Shown piece by piece: positions 36,001-49,700 of a DNA stretch of 64,000 nt. The notes under the pieces are model-generated. The model was given only the letters and a program-made list of their open reading frames with translations. It was not told the DNA's origin and did not search any database. Source of the DNA: Lingula anatina (lineage: Eukaryota; Brachiopoda; Lingulata; Lingulida; Lingulidae); contig NW_019773903.1 of NCBI RefSeq assembly GCF_001039355.2, forward strand, positions 187,315 to 251,314, written 5' to 3'. Every line of letters starts with the position of its first letter. Position 1 is the first letter of the stretch. The position numbers and the translations under genes were made by a program.

Positions 36001-39000
36001 GATTGGATTATTATAGCAGCCTAGTTGCCCCGGGGATTACCATGGCAACTGCTCAGAAGATGGATGTATATTACCAGAGTAGGAAGAGACATGGGGTGCC
36101 CTGGTTTATGTATAACATTGTATGCATAACTCAGTTCCTGCCTTCAAGACCCTTGCTGAAGCAAAATTAGAAGAAGACCCAAGTGGATTATATATATGGA
36201 TAAACACACAGAGTAGAAATGATTCACTGTGCCCAGTTGCAAAGATGTAGATAATTCTGCATTGTTTATATGGTGATTTTAGCTGCCCATATTCCACCCC
36301 CCAAGCCACAGCCAAATTTGACAGTTCTTGGATGTACTAATTACCAAACTGGATTACCTTCAGAGTAACGGGACGAGTACGTCACGTGGAATAGATATCT
36401 ATGTCCATTGATCAACCAGGGTGTGATTTGTAGCAGTTTATTATTAATGCATCTTGAGGAGGATATTAGCAGAGTAGCAGGGTACTTTGTGGAGTAGCAG
36501 AGAGACGGATTCCTGGTGAAAAATATGGGATTAGAACTTGCTTCTTAGTGTATGGTTTACCTAGAGTGGTGACCTATTCTGACTAGCTTAACTGGAATAT
36601 ATACCAACCACAACTAAGCAACTCAAGGGAAGGCAACAGGAGAAGAAATGCTGAACACACTATTGGATATTATTTTAGCTTTATATCTCATGGATTATTT
36701 ACACCAGGAAATTAGCAGAGAAGAAGTGGCTGAAATGGATTTATTACCATGCATTAAAAGGAGTTAAAATAGATATTAGTATTTATTGTGTAAAGTAAGT
36801 TGAGAAAAAATTATATAAGGTATTTTGCTGTAATGGATTTATTGCCTGCTTAAGAAGTAAGGTTGCTGGATTATTAATGTAAAGATACTAGTACAGTGGT
36901 AACAGCAAAGAACAAGACAGAGATATGGAGGGAAAGGGTTAGGGAGGAGGGGAGAGGGGGGGGGGGCAAACACACTGCTTTATTAGTTTTTACAGCTAGA
37001 ACGTAGTCAGCTATAGTTGCCTGTGGCAACATTGTTAAAGCCTACTGGGACCACTGGGCCATTGGGGTGCTTAGAATCAAATGTCTCAAATAACAGAAAA
37101 AGAGCCTTGCAAGGGACCAAAAATACAACTTTTTCCCAACATGGCTTTAGTTTGTCAGCATTTGGCTTGAGCCCAACCCTGCTACCAGTACAGACGTTTG
37201 CCGACCCAAACCTTGACCTAACCCCACTTTCAGACATGGATTACTTAAAGCTGAGACGGATTATGAAGGATTACAAATTAATATTACTAGGCACTGGATT
37301 ACTGACATGTAACCATGGTAACGGAGCCAGGATTATTATTTTACCTAACGAACCCTGGACCTGTAGACTCTCTCAGGACTACCGGACTACAACCGGCAGC
37401 AGAGACGAAGCCACCGAGTAAAGTATGGCGTCCCTGGGGCAAAATATGGATTATAATGACAAAGCCAATAGCCTCGTCATGGATATATGGTCCGTTATTG
37501 GATTGGATTGTTATAAGGTCCGTGTAGTGGAACACTGTGGATTATATATACTATATAAAACTGGTATTTTAGCTCTGTTGCGTATCCACTGATTGATGCT
37601 TTGAGACTGATAATGGGATTTATGGAGGTTTCTTCATATCAGAAAATGGAGATTTTAATAGATATTTGGTGAACATTGTGTAACTGGTACCATGAGTAAT
37701 GGATTTTAAGATTTCCCTAGAGAAAGCTAAGTTTGTAGGCAAATGCATCCCTGAAGTGGCAATTAAGTGCATTTATCAAAATCTACACTACATGTTATGT
37801 ACATGTTTATTTATGCTAAATATATCTGCTTTCTCTTTCAAACTTTTTTAGTGTGCATATAAATTTTCTCAAGTCTGGTTCATTTCCTGTATATGTGTGA
37901 GAGGTGCAGAAGTTGGGGTTTCTATTCATATTTTAGACAAAGACATTCATATCAGTATATCTCATGGAGGATTCTCCATAAATAGTCTGATGTTAAGAAG
38001 AGGCAGTTCTCATGTTTGAGTGAATTTTTCCCTTCAAGTATTCCCATATACCTTATAGCAAAACACAAGAGCATGTTCCATTTTGTCTGAGGCCAACTTA
38101 AGGAAGGGGTGGGCTTATTATAAATTAAAATTTTCACTCAAGAATTCGGAAGAGGTAGTATATTCAGCTGTGGGGATGTACCAATTATTTTTATTATTTG
38201 AAAATTTTCTTGTTTTGTGATTAAGGAGGGGGGGGGGGGGAGGGGGGGTTAAGAGGTTTAGATGCAGTCCAGGTGTTCTCAACATAAAGACATAGCCATT
38301 TGCCTGTGTACAGAGAGATAAATCATTTACTTGACTCTGAAGAGGATAACTACAGCCTATTATTAGCACAAATGTAAATATTACTCCCCTTAGCGATAAT
38401 CCCCAAAGCGTGCAGTGCCTAGCTTTCAGATCGGCAGCGTAGGTTGATATCTGTAATGAATAGATTAAAAACTGCTGGGCATTGTAACAGGCATTTTCAT
38501 TGGCTCTTTGCAGTAGACTGATCCTTGGCAGCCAATTGGATTTATTGTGTCATCACTTTAGGCTATTTTGGTGATATACCTTGACCTTACAAATTTTAGA
38601 CTTTGGTCTCTAAATTAAAATGTGTCTCAAAATATTTCACATTGTATCAGTTTTAAGGTCATGGGATTTTTGTAGTTATAAGATATTTTTGTTATGTGTA
38701 TCATATGGAAATTATTGTCAGTTGCAGGATAGGTCTGTGTTAAAATGATATGGAAGTCTGGTATGTAATAATATATCAGAACATTTGCCCAGTAACAGTC
38801 CAGTCATTTGTAGCACTTCACCGTTTCAATTTTGGAAGGCCATCTTTTAGTTTTTTTTATCTTTTCAACATATGGTATGGTACCAAGTCTCTCAGTGAGA
38901 AGATGAATTTGGACTCTCTATTTCAAAATCCTGGCTAAACACATGTTATATTTGGAAAAAAAAAGTATTTTGTTAATATGGACCAAAAGATGTGGTAGAG

Positions 39001-42000
39001 AGATTAAATTATTTTAATTATATTATATTTATACCAAGGATGTCATACCACAAGTGAAAAACACTTTGCTATGTCTCTTATAAACTGGGATGGTAGCTTC
39101 CTGAAATGAGTTCAAGATGGCGAGGGAGAATTTACCAGAGTCATACTGTTATTTTAATTTATTTATTTATCGGTTTTCTACAACATTAACCTTTAGTGAA
39201 AGTTCTTATGAATATAAGGCTTTTATTGTTTGGAGACCAAGTCTTTTGTGATACCTAAATCACATTGAGATTATCTGTGGGAAGATTCTCCAAATATGAA
39301 ACAAGCACCATATTATACAACAGCCATATTAAACTGGAACAGTATGGGACTTACTGTTATGATAATTGAGTGACCACATCAGTCCGAGAAAATAATACCA
39401 AATTTGTGAGTTATATGTAGAATATTTGGAAAGGAGAGCATAATTATGAAATTATATTAAAGAAAAAAATCAGCACCAGAGGGTTAACTTCAGGAAGTTA
39501 TTTGGAAACCCTGAGAAAGTGGGCTTTTAATATGTAAACAATATATAGGCAGATTCAAAGGAAAAACCAAAGGCACCGAGTTGATGAATCAGTCTGCAAT
39601 CATGTTAAGTTGGTATTTGGTTTTTGCTCCAAGTATAAAATTGATTGGTATTCAAGTAAGTTAGTGCTGAGAGAAGTAGTACAAAGAGTCAAGGCCCTTA
39701 TTTGGCAGTTTTGTGGTAAAGGAAAGAGGAGAGTGTTGTTAAGCACATTGTAAGATTATGATGAAAATGAAATGAATTCTCCAGACGTTGTGGTCGTTTG
39801 AAGGTTGGGGAATGGCTGGTGTAATGTAATGATTCTGCGAATTTTTATCCTGAGTGGTTACATCTAGGGAAAAAGAAGGTGTTGAGGCCACAAACAAGAG
39901 AAAATTATCCATTTTTCCTGTTGATAAATTTGACAAAAAAAGTTTTAGTTACTGGTTTTCGGTTGCGTCACAGTAACCAATAATTTTTAACAGGTAATTT
40001 CTGTGTCATATATGTTGGTTCGAATCCACTTTTTATTTAAGAGTTGGGAGGGGTAGAGATGAGACACCATGCAAAATGTTGCCACATTCTAATTGCTGAT
40101 TTCTGTGCTTTGCTTCTGCACTTCTAAAAAAACAAAAATATTGCAGTGTGCTTATATTTATTTTTCCCTTCTTGGGTTACTAGAATTGATAACAGTATTG
40201 ATGAAAATATTGAATTATTTGCTCAAACAGGTGCTATTTATGGCAGAACATTGAATTCAGATATCATGGTGGTCATGTTTATATTTATGAACAGGCATCA
40301 GCTATTTGAAATTAACTGAGAAGGTGAAAAAGTCAGTATACATGTCCACATTTAGTGCCATTTTTATTTTTTGATATTAATTTTAGTACTTCAATAATGT
40401 TTTGTTGATTTGTAACCATTTATAGATGTACACACCTTGCTGATATTATTGTATTTTACAAGATGTTTATATAGAGGAAAATGTATGTTTTTGAGAAAGA
40501 TATTTTTATAGATTTCATATACAAGTGTATGGGATTGTTTCATATAAAATATATCTGTTGTTTACTACATCTGCAGTCTGCTGTTTATCTTTTTGGAATT
40601 CATCCACTGGGTATCTTCCCAAATTCCCTGAGTGCCATGGAAGCCATCTAAAAAAGTATTATGTTAACGCCATATTTGACAGATCAGCATATGGAATGGT
40701 AAAGTGCATATTATATTACAATATCATACAATTGAAATATTGAGACCAATTACACTAATACACTTAGAAAAATTGTTTTAGAAATTTGAGTAGCACAAGC
40801 ACTAATACATATACTAAAATTGCTTGAAAACTTTTGAAAATCATTTTAGAAAAATGCAAAGATGTTTACAGCACATAAAAGACGATAATCTGCTGGACTT
40901 GGGTGGTCTGTAAGCCTCATTCTGGGGTTGACTAGCAATTTTTTTGCTAAGACAAAGTCAATACTTTATCATCACTTATTTTCTAAATGGTTAAATTTGA
41001 CTAACTCAAGTCAAATCCACCCTATTGTGTTGAACAAATTTAACTCAGTTTTAGCATTTCAAATACAAATGTATGGGATCCTTCAGTCTAAAATATACCT
41101 GTTTTTTACAACATCTGCAGTTTATATTTTGAAATTCCTCTACTGGGAATCTTCTGGGATTTCCTGAGCACAATAGAGGTCATCTCAAAAAGTATGAAAA
41201 TAGTGACCCCACTTCACTGTCAAGATACCAGAGTTGCTAAAGGAGTTGGGTGGTGCTACGTGGTGATGACAGCTTGGGAATTTGTACCAGCTGTGAGAGA
41301 GCATAACCCACCTTATGCTGTATAGTAGTGATTATCAGTTTATTTTCAGCTTCTCTAGATGTAAGAACAAAACAAGTATTCAGGCACGGTCAGCTCCAGT
41401 CATCTCCTCCAATTCAGTAGCAGCTAGCTAACATAAACTGATTTCTTGTATAACTGAGCTATTTTAAACAACAATTTTTTTTGCCAGTAACCATTGTTTA
41501 TTCACTACTATATTGGTGCACCTCGTGATAAATTATCATTCCTGTGTTTATTTATTTGAAGAATTCCACCAAGAATGGTAGTATTTCAAGCTCTTTACAG
41601 TTTTCAGTGTACATATTGGGTCACAAAAGCTTTCTCTTATGTACACAACCCAAAGCTTTGTATTTCTCTTTTTAGATATTTTCAAAGGCTGACAAATTAC
41701 CAGAACCCATTACATTTTTATGTTTAATAATATCCTGGAAATGTGCAAAAACATGCATGCTTTGTAGGGAGAGCAATAATGAAGGAAAGCTTGATCTTCA
41801 AACAATAACTTTCAAGTAAAACCTGTTTCTACATCTCTGTTTTCTCTGCGTCAAAGAACTCCCCCTTTCTCCAGTTTCGCCTTTCTCCATTTTTCTCTCC
41901 GTGCAGTCTGTCTGAAAGCAGTCTTCACCCAGCAAAACAGAGCAGGCAATATGGCTGGCTACACAGCCACTGTATTGAAGGTGATGAGGCCTCATTTGAA

Positions 42001-44385
42001 TAAAACCCAGACATGGCTCCCAGACATGAACACCTTATCTCTACCCAGTGCCTGCATGATAATAACACTGATACTAGTATACAGGCTGGGTGTATGGAGA
42101 GACCAGTTGGAGTTAGGATGTTGGACTAATATGCCTTGGGGATTTTAGTTGTGGCTGAGGATGCATGTGTGTCATTGCCGAGGACAAGGCGGAAGCAGAA
42201 TTTATTTGGTGGTTGTTTTTGTTTTGTGAGGTTTTAATAAATAAAAGTTGTAAGTTGTGAGGAAAGGATCTGTTTAGGTTGGTTGGGTGTATAATGAATG
42301 AGTTTCTGAATATTCTTCAGTATTTTTTTGTGTTTGTGTGTCTGTGTGTATTATCCAATATTTCTGTATTCAACCCCAAAGGTCTCCTCATATTATTTGA
42401 AAAAGACGTATAAGTTTCGTGACTGGCTCTCACATAATTATCTGCAATATAAAATGAAGGTACTTAATGAAGCACACATAACAATTACATGTCATTTTAC
42501 ACTTTGATACAGGTGGTGTATTTGATTTGGTTTGGTTTATGTTTGAATTCTGGCTCAGAAAATTAAAAAAATGCTATTCTGTCATCAAGTGTTTTGATCT
42601 TTTTGGCAATTGCTGTTATATTTTTCTTCCGAGACATGCTTTTGAAATAAAAGTCTGATGAATTAGGAACAGCCAATTGACTAGACATTGTCTGGTCACA
42701 GATGTGTCATCTCTAGAGAGAACAGGACTTTCTTTCTTTCTAACTACTTGTTGAAAATATCATGCAATACAGGTATTACGAGATAATCATGCAACACAAG
42801 TATTATGAATAATTAAGAAACATTCCATCAGCATTATGTAATCATGGCATTTGTAACAGCAGTTTTCATTGGTTGACAGCCAGTTGGCCAGACATCTTGA
42901 ACAAAGGTGCGTTATCAATATAGACCTTTTTATATAGGGCATCGCAAAACTCTAATTGTCATGCGATATGAATTTGAATAGAATAAAAATCATGCGTGTA
43001 AAATTATATGTATGAAAGAGAGGTCTGTTTTGCAGTATCACCCTCAACTCTTGTAAAGATGAAGCCCACAGCACTAAGAAGGAGTTAGTAACCATAGTGA
43101 ATGTTGGATAAAATGATCTCGATGGTGTAACTCTGTTAATAGATATTCTGCATATTAAATGGGATCATGCAGTTTATGTCTGCCATACCAGGAATATTTA
43201 ATCAGTGACGGGTTGTTTGCTTGTGGACTTGATGGCAGACGTATTGCGATTTGTTCCTGGGGTTGATTATCGATTTTGTGAACATATTGCGTTACAGTTT
43301 GGCTGTTGTACTTTGTTACTCTTGCTCTGGGGAAAATCTCCTTATTCAGTTTGGTTTCTGGGACCTCAAAAGAAAAATGAGACATTCTTGCGGTGGTTCT
43401 GATTTTCCAAGGCTTTTCTTTTTGTCTTCTGAGTAGATTTTGCAACGTGAACGTACAGAATTTAATTCCAAGGTTAGCTAATTAATTCCAAGGTCAGAAA
43501 ATTTATTCAAAGGTCACATTATTTATTCAAAGCCACATACTGATATTTGCAAGAAGGGAAAGCAGACAACCTCTTCTTCTCCTTTTTAACTGAGAATGAT
43601 ATAATCCATGATTTTTCTCCTTCTTTCTCTTTTTCTCTCTCTCTCTCTCTCTCTCTCAAAAAAAAAAAGTCTACAAAAGACACAAGAGGCACCTACAAAA
43701 ATAAACCTTACATGGTATTGGCATTTGAGAAGCCTTGCTATGCTATTTTGAGATTAAAAATGGGTCCCTTTGTCTCTAAGCACCACTTGTCTGGATGTGA
43801 TGTGTGTTCTTTATGAGGAAGAGAAGAAAGAGGACCCAGGTTTGAAATCTGGATCAGCAACGTGTGTGCACCTCATGACTGTACTTGTGGTTAAAAACAG
43901 GGTGCTTCGGTCTGCTCGCTTTCCTCTTCTGTGGTGGCTGTTTTTGGAAGGAATACGCAGCGACAGTAGGTTTGGGGCAGGTTGTTATCCCGCGAGGTTT
44001 GTGGGGTGCTTGGGGGTTGCGGCCTTGGGTGCAAGAAATAGGAGAGAGAAAACAAGGTTTTCATAAAAATCCTTAAAAACTGTTACAAAGTCAATTAAAA
44101 ACAAGTATTTTTATATACAGACACAGATGTGTCTGTACATATTGCCATCACCTGCGTCTGTCGTCGCCGATGCCGGCACCGTGCACTTTCATTGTAAACA
44201 CGATAAGTGGAAGGCAGTTTTACTTTTTGGCTTTATTTATAATACACAGCTTCATCTGCATTTGAAAATTGATAAAGTAAAATTTTAAACATGAAGTAAT
44301 TTACTAGTATGTGAAAATTACGAGATTAAAGGAAGATTTTTTAAAAACTATTTCTTCCTCCCCTTTGTTTGTTAGTTTGTTTGTT

Positions 44386-44417
<32 letters not shown>

Positions 44418-46695
44418 AATGTTGTGCAAATACCCTTCAAATACCTTGACATTTTTCACTCTCAGTGGCGTAAATGACCCATTCACATAACCCAGATATA
44501 TTTATTGTGGGTCAAACGTTCCTTAAATTTTGAAGACTAATATTTCAAAATAATCTGTCAGATATCAGCAGACTCACATTTCAAAATAAATTATTCAATA
44601 TTAGCAGACTAAAAATTCTAAATTATATATCCGATATTAGCAGACTAATATTTTATAATAATATATCCGATATTAGGAGACTAAAACTTCAAAATAATAT
44701 ATCCAATATCAGCAGACTAATATTTCAAAATGATCTGTCGGATATTAGCAGACTAATACTTCATAATAATATATCCGATATTAGGAGACTAAAACTTCAA
44801 AATAATATATCTAATATCAGCAGACTAATATTTCAAAATGATCTGTCGGATATTAGCAGACTAAGGTTTACACAGAAGAACTAAGAGTCTTTGTGTAGGG
44901 AACCCAGGTGTTGCAAATATTTATGAGCACCGTCAGCTGCTCCATATGGCGCTAATAAAGGAAAGCAAGCCGTCTTTAGCACTCCCCTGGTGGAAGATGA
45001 TGAATATATCTTAGCGCTATGATTTATGGAAGTTTTGGCAAAAATGGCATCCTTTTTTTTCTGAAGGGTATTTTGGTATGTCTATTCAGTACTAAAACAA
45101 CGCTCCTTGTTTAAATACAAATCTCTATATATAATAAATAATGGAGCTGTATGCAAATATATTAAGGTATTCTAAGTTCAGAAGATCACATTGAGAAACA
45201 TTTATTAGGGGAATATAAAAAAAACCCTGGACAGTTTGATTAAAATTAAAGATAAATAGATAAAAAATATAAGAAATACTTAAAAGAGAAAAAAAGATGG
45301 TGATGGTTATTTAGGGCGGAATTTATGATAAGGGTCGAATAAAATAACTGTTATTCTGTTAACTGCATTCAGTTCAGTTGGTGAAGTCTCTATTTTCAGA
45401 ATGAAAATATAACTAGTGTGTGGTTGGAGAAACGATAAGTTAAATGAAAATACCTGTGCAACTTCTACAAAAATATTGGTTGGGCTTTTATTTAGTTGAT
45501 GTGCATTGGAATTTTAGATGGTTCCATTATGCTAAGCATTTGCGTGTTGAAATCAGTAATATGGTTTCTGCCTAACACATGTGATTCTGCTCCTTGAAAT
45601 GCTATGTCATCGCAGACCTGGCCCTACTAATGTATCAAGTCACACTGCATAGCAATTCTTCAATACCTGCTCTCTGTGCCACTTTCTTTCTCATTTGCGG
45701 TTTTGAGTCAGCGTCAGCCTATAACAGTTCCGCATATCTAATGATCCACTGCTGCTTGGTGGCTCGCTCCCTCAATGCTGCCTCAACGTAAAAATACATC
45801 TCACCTGTCTCTGCGTGACTGTTACTTAATTTAGGACAAATATGTGGTGTCTGTATTCTTTTTAGGCGTGAGGTCATAAAAGCGGCGTTTTTGGCAACAT
45901 GCCAGTCTCATATGTACCACTGGCAGCCAGTTGCCTTTAGTGAGAGGAATATTCATGGCCGCCTGCCTGCCGCAGCTCTATTCATGGCAGAGGTCATATT
46001 AAACATTCCTACCACAGTGTAGGCTATGTGGATTTTGCAAACAACAGATGGAAAATCGATAACTGGCCCTTAGCAGCTGCTGCACTGGCAGTTTCTACAG
46101 CTATGTGTGTTTATGGGAGAGCACATATTAATTGAGCCTCTTAAACTAATGCCTGGGTGGTTGTTTTGCTATTTATCTATGTATTTATGCCATATGAAGT
46201 GAGCCACTCAAGCAGAGGTTTAGGATAAAATGCATCATATAAAATGAGCAGCTTCAGCAGAATTTGAGGGCAGAATATATTTTAGAAAGACTGCTTATGC
46301 AGAAACTTTAATGGCAAAATACTAGTATATTAAATAAAGTGAGTCTTTTGAACAAAGGTATAAAGGTCAATATTCTTTTGTTATACTGATGCCTGTTCTG
46401 TAGATTATTGAATTCTGATGTAGTCATATTATTCCAGAAGTGGATATATATTTGTATAGATTTTTACCAAAACAACATTGTCTTGAATTATTAATTGCCA
46501 CCAGTTAACACAGTACAATACATTATACAGCATAATATAATACAATACAGTAAAACTGAAGCTGATCTTTAAAAGAAGAATACTAATAGATTTTTTTTTA
46601 GACATACATTGTCTTGAATGGAATGTAGAAGAATAATTTTTCTTGAGATTTACCAACTATTTTACTTAAAGATTTGCTGGCCTACGTATAATGTT

Positions 46696-46746
<51 letters not shown>

Positions 46747-49700
46747 TTTTGTGTTAGATTATTCAAAGCCTCATTGTGTCGCTATGTCTGATAGTTTGGA
46801 ATGAAGTATGGTCTCTCTCTCTCTCTTTCTCTCTGCATATGCACAGGGGCCAGTCATATTGCATTATTTGCAGCCTCATTATGCTGCTAATGCCTGATAA
46901 ATAGTATAGGAAGAACTATGGTACAGATTTCACTGCCTCTGTCAACAGCCTACAATTACTAGCAGTAACTGCATTGTATGCTCTGCCATGGGCCTAGCAC
47001 TAATATGTGGGGCAGCGTAAAAAAATCATCCCAAGCTTCTATGATCTACAGAGTTTATCCTAAGCCCTGTTTAATCCAACACAATATTATGTATCCGAAC
47101 CATGACATAGGAAGTGACTGCGTTGCCCCATGCCTGTATCCATTATGAAATTTGTAAGAACAATATAGTTTCAGCTATTGATAAATGGTGATGTCGGACT
47201 TTTTGAGAAGTCATGCTATGACGTTTGACGAGACGACCTTCTGTGCCTCCTGAGTGAAGTTCTGCACAAAACTAATGATGCGCCCTCCCAGTGTAACAAT
47301 GTGTCCTCCCAGAGTGATTCCCTATACAAAACATTCTTTCAAAGAGGCAGAAACATAAATTGAAATTTTATAGACCTAGAATTTAAGAAGAGCCAGGGTA
47401 GTTTTTCATATTCCCCCTCATTAAGTAAACCATGAAGTCTTCAAGCCTTTGTGGTTTTGTATTTAGCATAGTATAATTAAAGCTGTTTGACGTCACATAT
47501 TGTTGTGAATGATATAGCAGCTTTTTATGCTGATACCACCGGATTGTGTTGCACCTCTTGCCTGCATGTACTAGTGGGCAATTTTCATCATCTGAGCTTA
47601 CCTATTCAGTACAAATTGTAAAAAAAAAAAAAAAATGTAAATGCCATTTCTGATGGCGGTGAAGGTCTCAAGCTTATGCCTGCATACAAGTAGGCAATTT
47701 TCGTAAGCTGTGTTAGCTTGTTTGTTGTGAAAAAATAAATGTCACATTATCGGCATAAAACCTGTTCATGGCTATAAGTAAAGGTCACAAGCTCTGGGGT
47801 GAAAAAAAAAATCACTGTTTTTAATCATGATCATAAGTTTTAATACTTCGAAATGAAAAAAAAAAAAAAAAATAGAAAATAGAAATGCAGAAATTCAAAT
47901 TTGCCTTTATATCTCATATTCTTATAAATCATATCCTTTCACTGTTCATCCTAATTCAAACTCGGGCACTTTTATCACTAAACTGAGACCAAGTTGATGC
48001 TAATTTTGATGATGGATAAAGTTTTGGGTAAATTAGTCTTACTCAACTTTGATTCTTTTATTCCCATCTAGGCTGGCAGATGATAGGACAGAGCATGGCA
48101 ACCGCAGCGAGAGGTCGACGCATTCAGAGGATAGACTAGAGTACCCGGATGATTATCACCTCACACGGGAGAGAGGACGAGAGCGAGAGAGGTTTCCACG
48201 TGAGAGAAACTTCAGCCAAAGGTATGTGAAACTGGATGTCTCTGTATTGAATTGTTCTTTCAGAGCACCTTTCAAATAAATAAAGAAATAAATAAATAAA
48301 TAAATAAATAGGTAGATCGAAAGGGATGTTTGGACAGAATGATACAGACACACACAGACCAGATGAATGAATGAATAAAAAGTAAATAAGTGAATGTATA
48401 AATAGAAAGATTAATGAAGAGAAAGGTAGAGAAACAGATGAATGAATGATTAAGACTAATGCATGACTACATAACATTGTGGGAAAAAACTCGCTGTTTT
48501 ACGAAAGCGACTTTCAAAGGAGATTGGGTCCAAGTAGTAAATGGGAGGAGTTACAGCTGTTAATATGAACTTTTTTTCAATCTTAAAGATAGATATTCGG
48601 CAGATGTTACAAAATAAATGAGTTTGATAGCAATGTTGTTTTTTAATCAGTCCAAGGCCCATCTGGCTGACTCATCTTCATTGTCTGAAAATAGAGCTGG
48701 AAATCGATTAAGAATCCATTAATTTTAGTTAATTGACTTGCATAATGGATTGCCTTGTCTGTAGCAACATCAAATCATGAACCTTTTTTTTTTTTTTTTT
48801 TTTTTTTTTGCATAATGGGGTTTTCTCTTGCAGTCTTACATTTAGCGTTAGAATAACACTTTAAAGTACTGAAATCTGTCTTGTAAATTTCTTTGTCCAA
48901 AATTAAAAGGTCAAATGACAAGAAAGACATGGACATTCGTTACCATTCAAAAGATACACCTCTTCTTGTTTTATACAAACAGTTCATTTTTATTGATAAT
49001 GAATCTGTCTCAGATTGATTGGAAAAATTACGTCCATGACTCACATCAAGGGCAGAAAACGCAAGAACACCTGCTACATAAACAACGTAGTGCACTTTAA
49101 ATCAACTATCTGTACTTTAAGTGCTTAAACATGACTGTATTCTAAATTATCAGTATACTATATATCCTTTTTAGGGACTCGCAAAAGTGCAATTTTGCCA
49201 CAAGCCAATAAGCTTTCCAAAACTCATGAAAAAACACGTTTCAGATCATAATAGCAAGACATTGTTTCTTGGAACCATAATTAATTAATTTCAGAGTAAT
49301 TCCCTTCCTCTTATAACCTTCTCTTATCTGGCACCAGCAGTCAGATACTGTGTATGTTCCCTGCATCTTAACCTATCCATTCGTAATTGATTATCCAATT
49401 AAGTAGGCTGCTAATTAGTATGTTAATTAGTATGTTCACTATATCCCTACAGGACTCCAGATGGCCAAACTTCTACACAACGCACAGACGACGCGGACAC
49501 TAAAAGGTTCCACCGGCGAAAACTGAACCAAGCCAGCTCCGCGGCAACCAGGCAGTCAAGTTTAGAAAGTCAGGGAAGCGCCAAGGCAAATAACAAGAAA
49601 AATGCAGCCAATTCGCGTCAGTTTCGAAGTCGGAAATCGAGGTCGAGGTCGGCGGGATCTACATCGTCTAGCATGTCCAGTGGGAGCTCAAGCAGCAGCA

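Larger units (their letters stand above)
34813..48071. other. SPEN: SPEN intron 2
   Basis: A 13.3-kb intron. It holds the GGATTA/X-box cluster (34839-37544), a pair of dispersed direct repeats (40526-41205), a 36-bp satellite (44535-44858), TTTC and TC/AC microsatellites, and a conserved-looking block (45840-46150). Open frames such as 37017-37421 have no recognisable product and no coding signature. Confidence 0.75.

Noticed and set aside
37017-37421. 134-codon plus-strand frame in SPEN intron 2
   Set aside because: No recognisable domain, and it overlaps the GGATTA cluster. Length is plausible by chance in a GC-balanced stretch.
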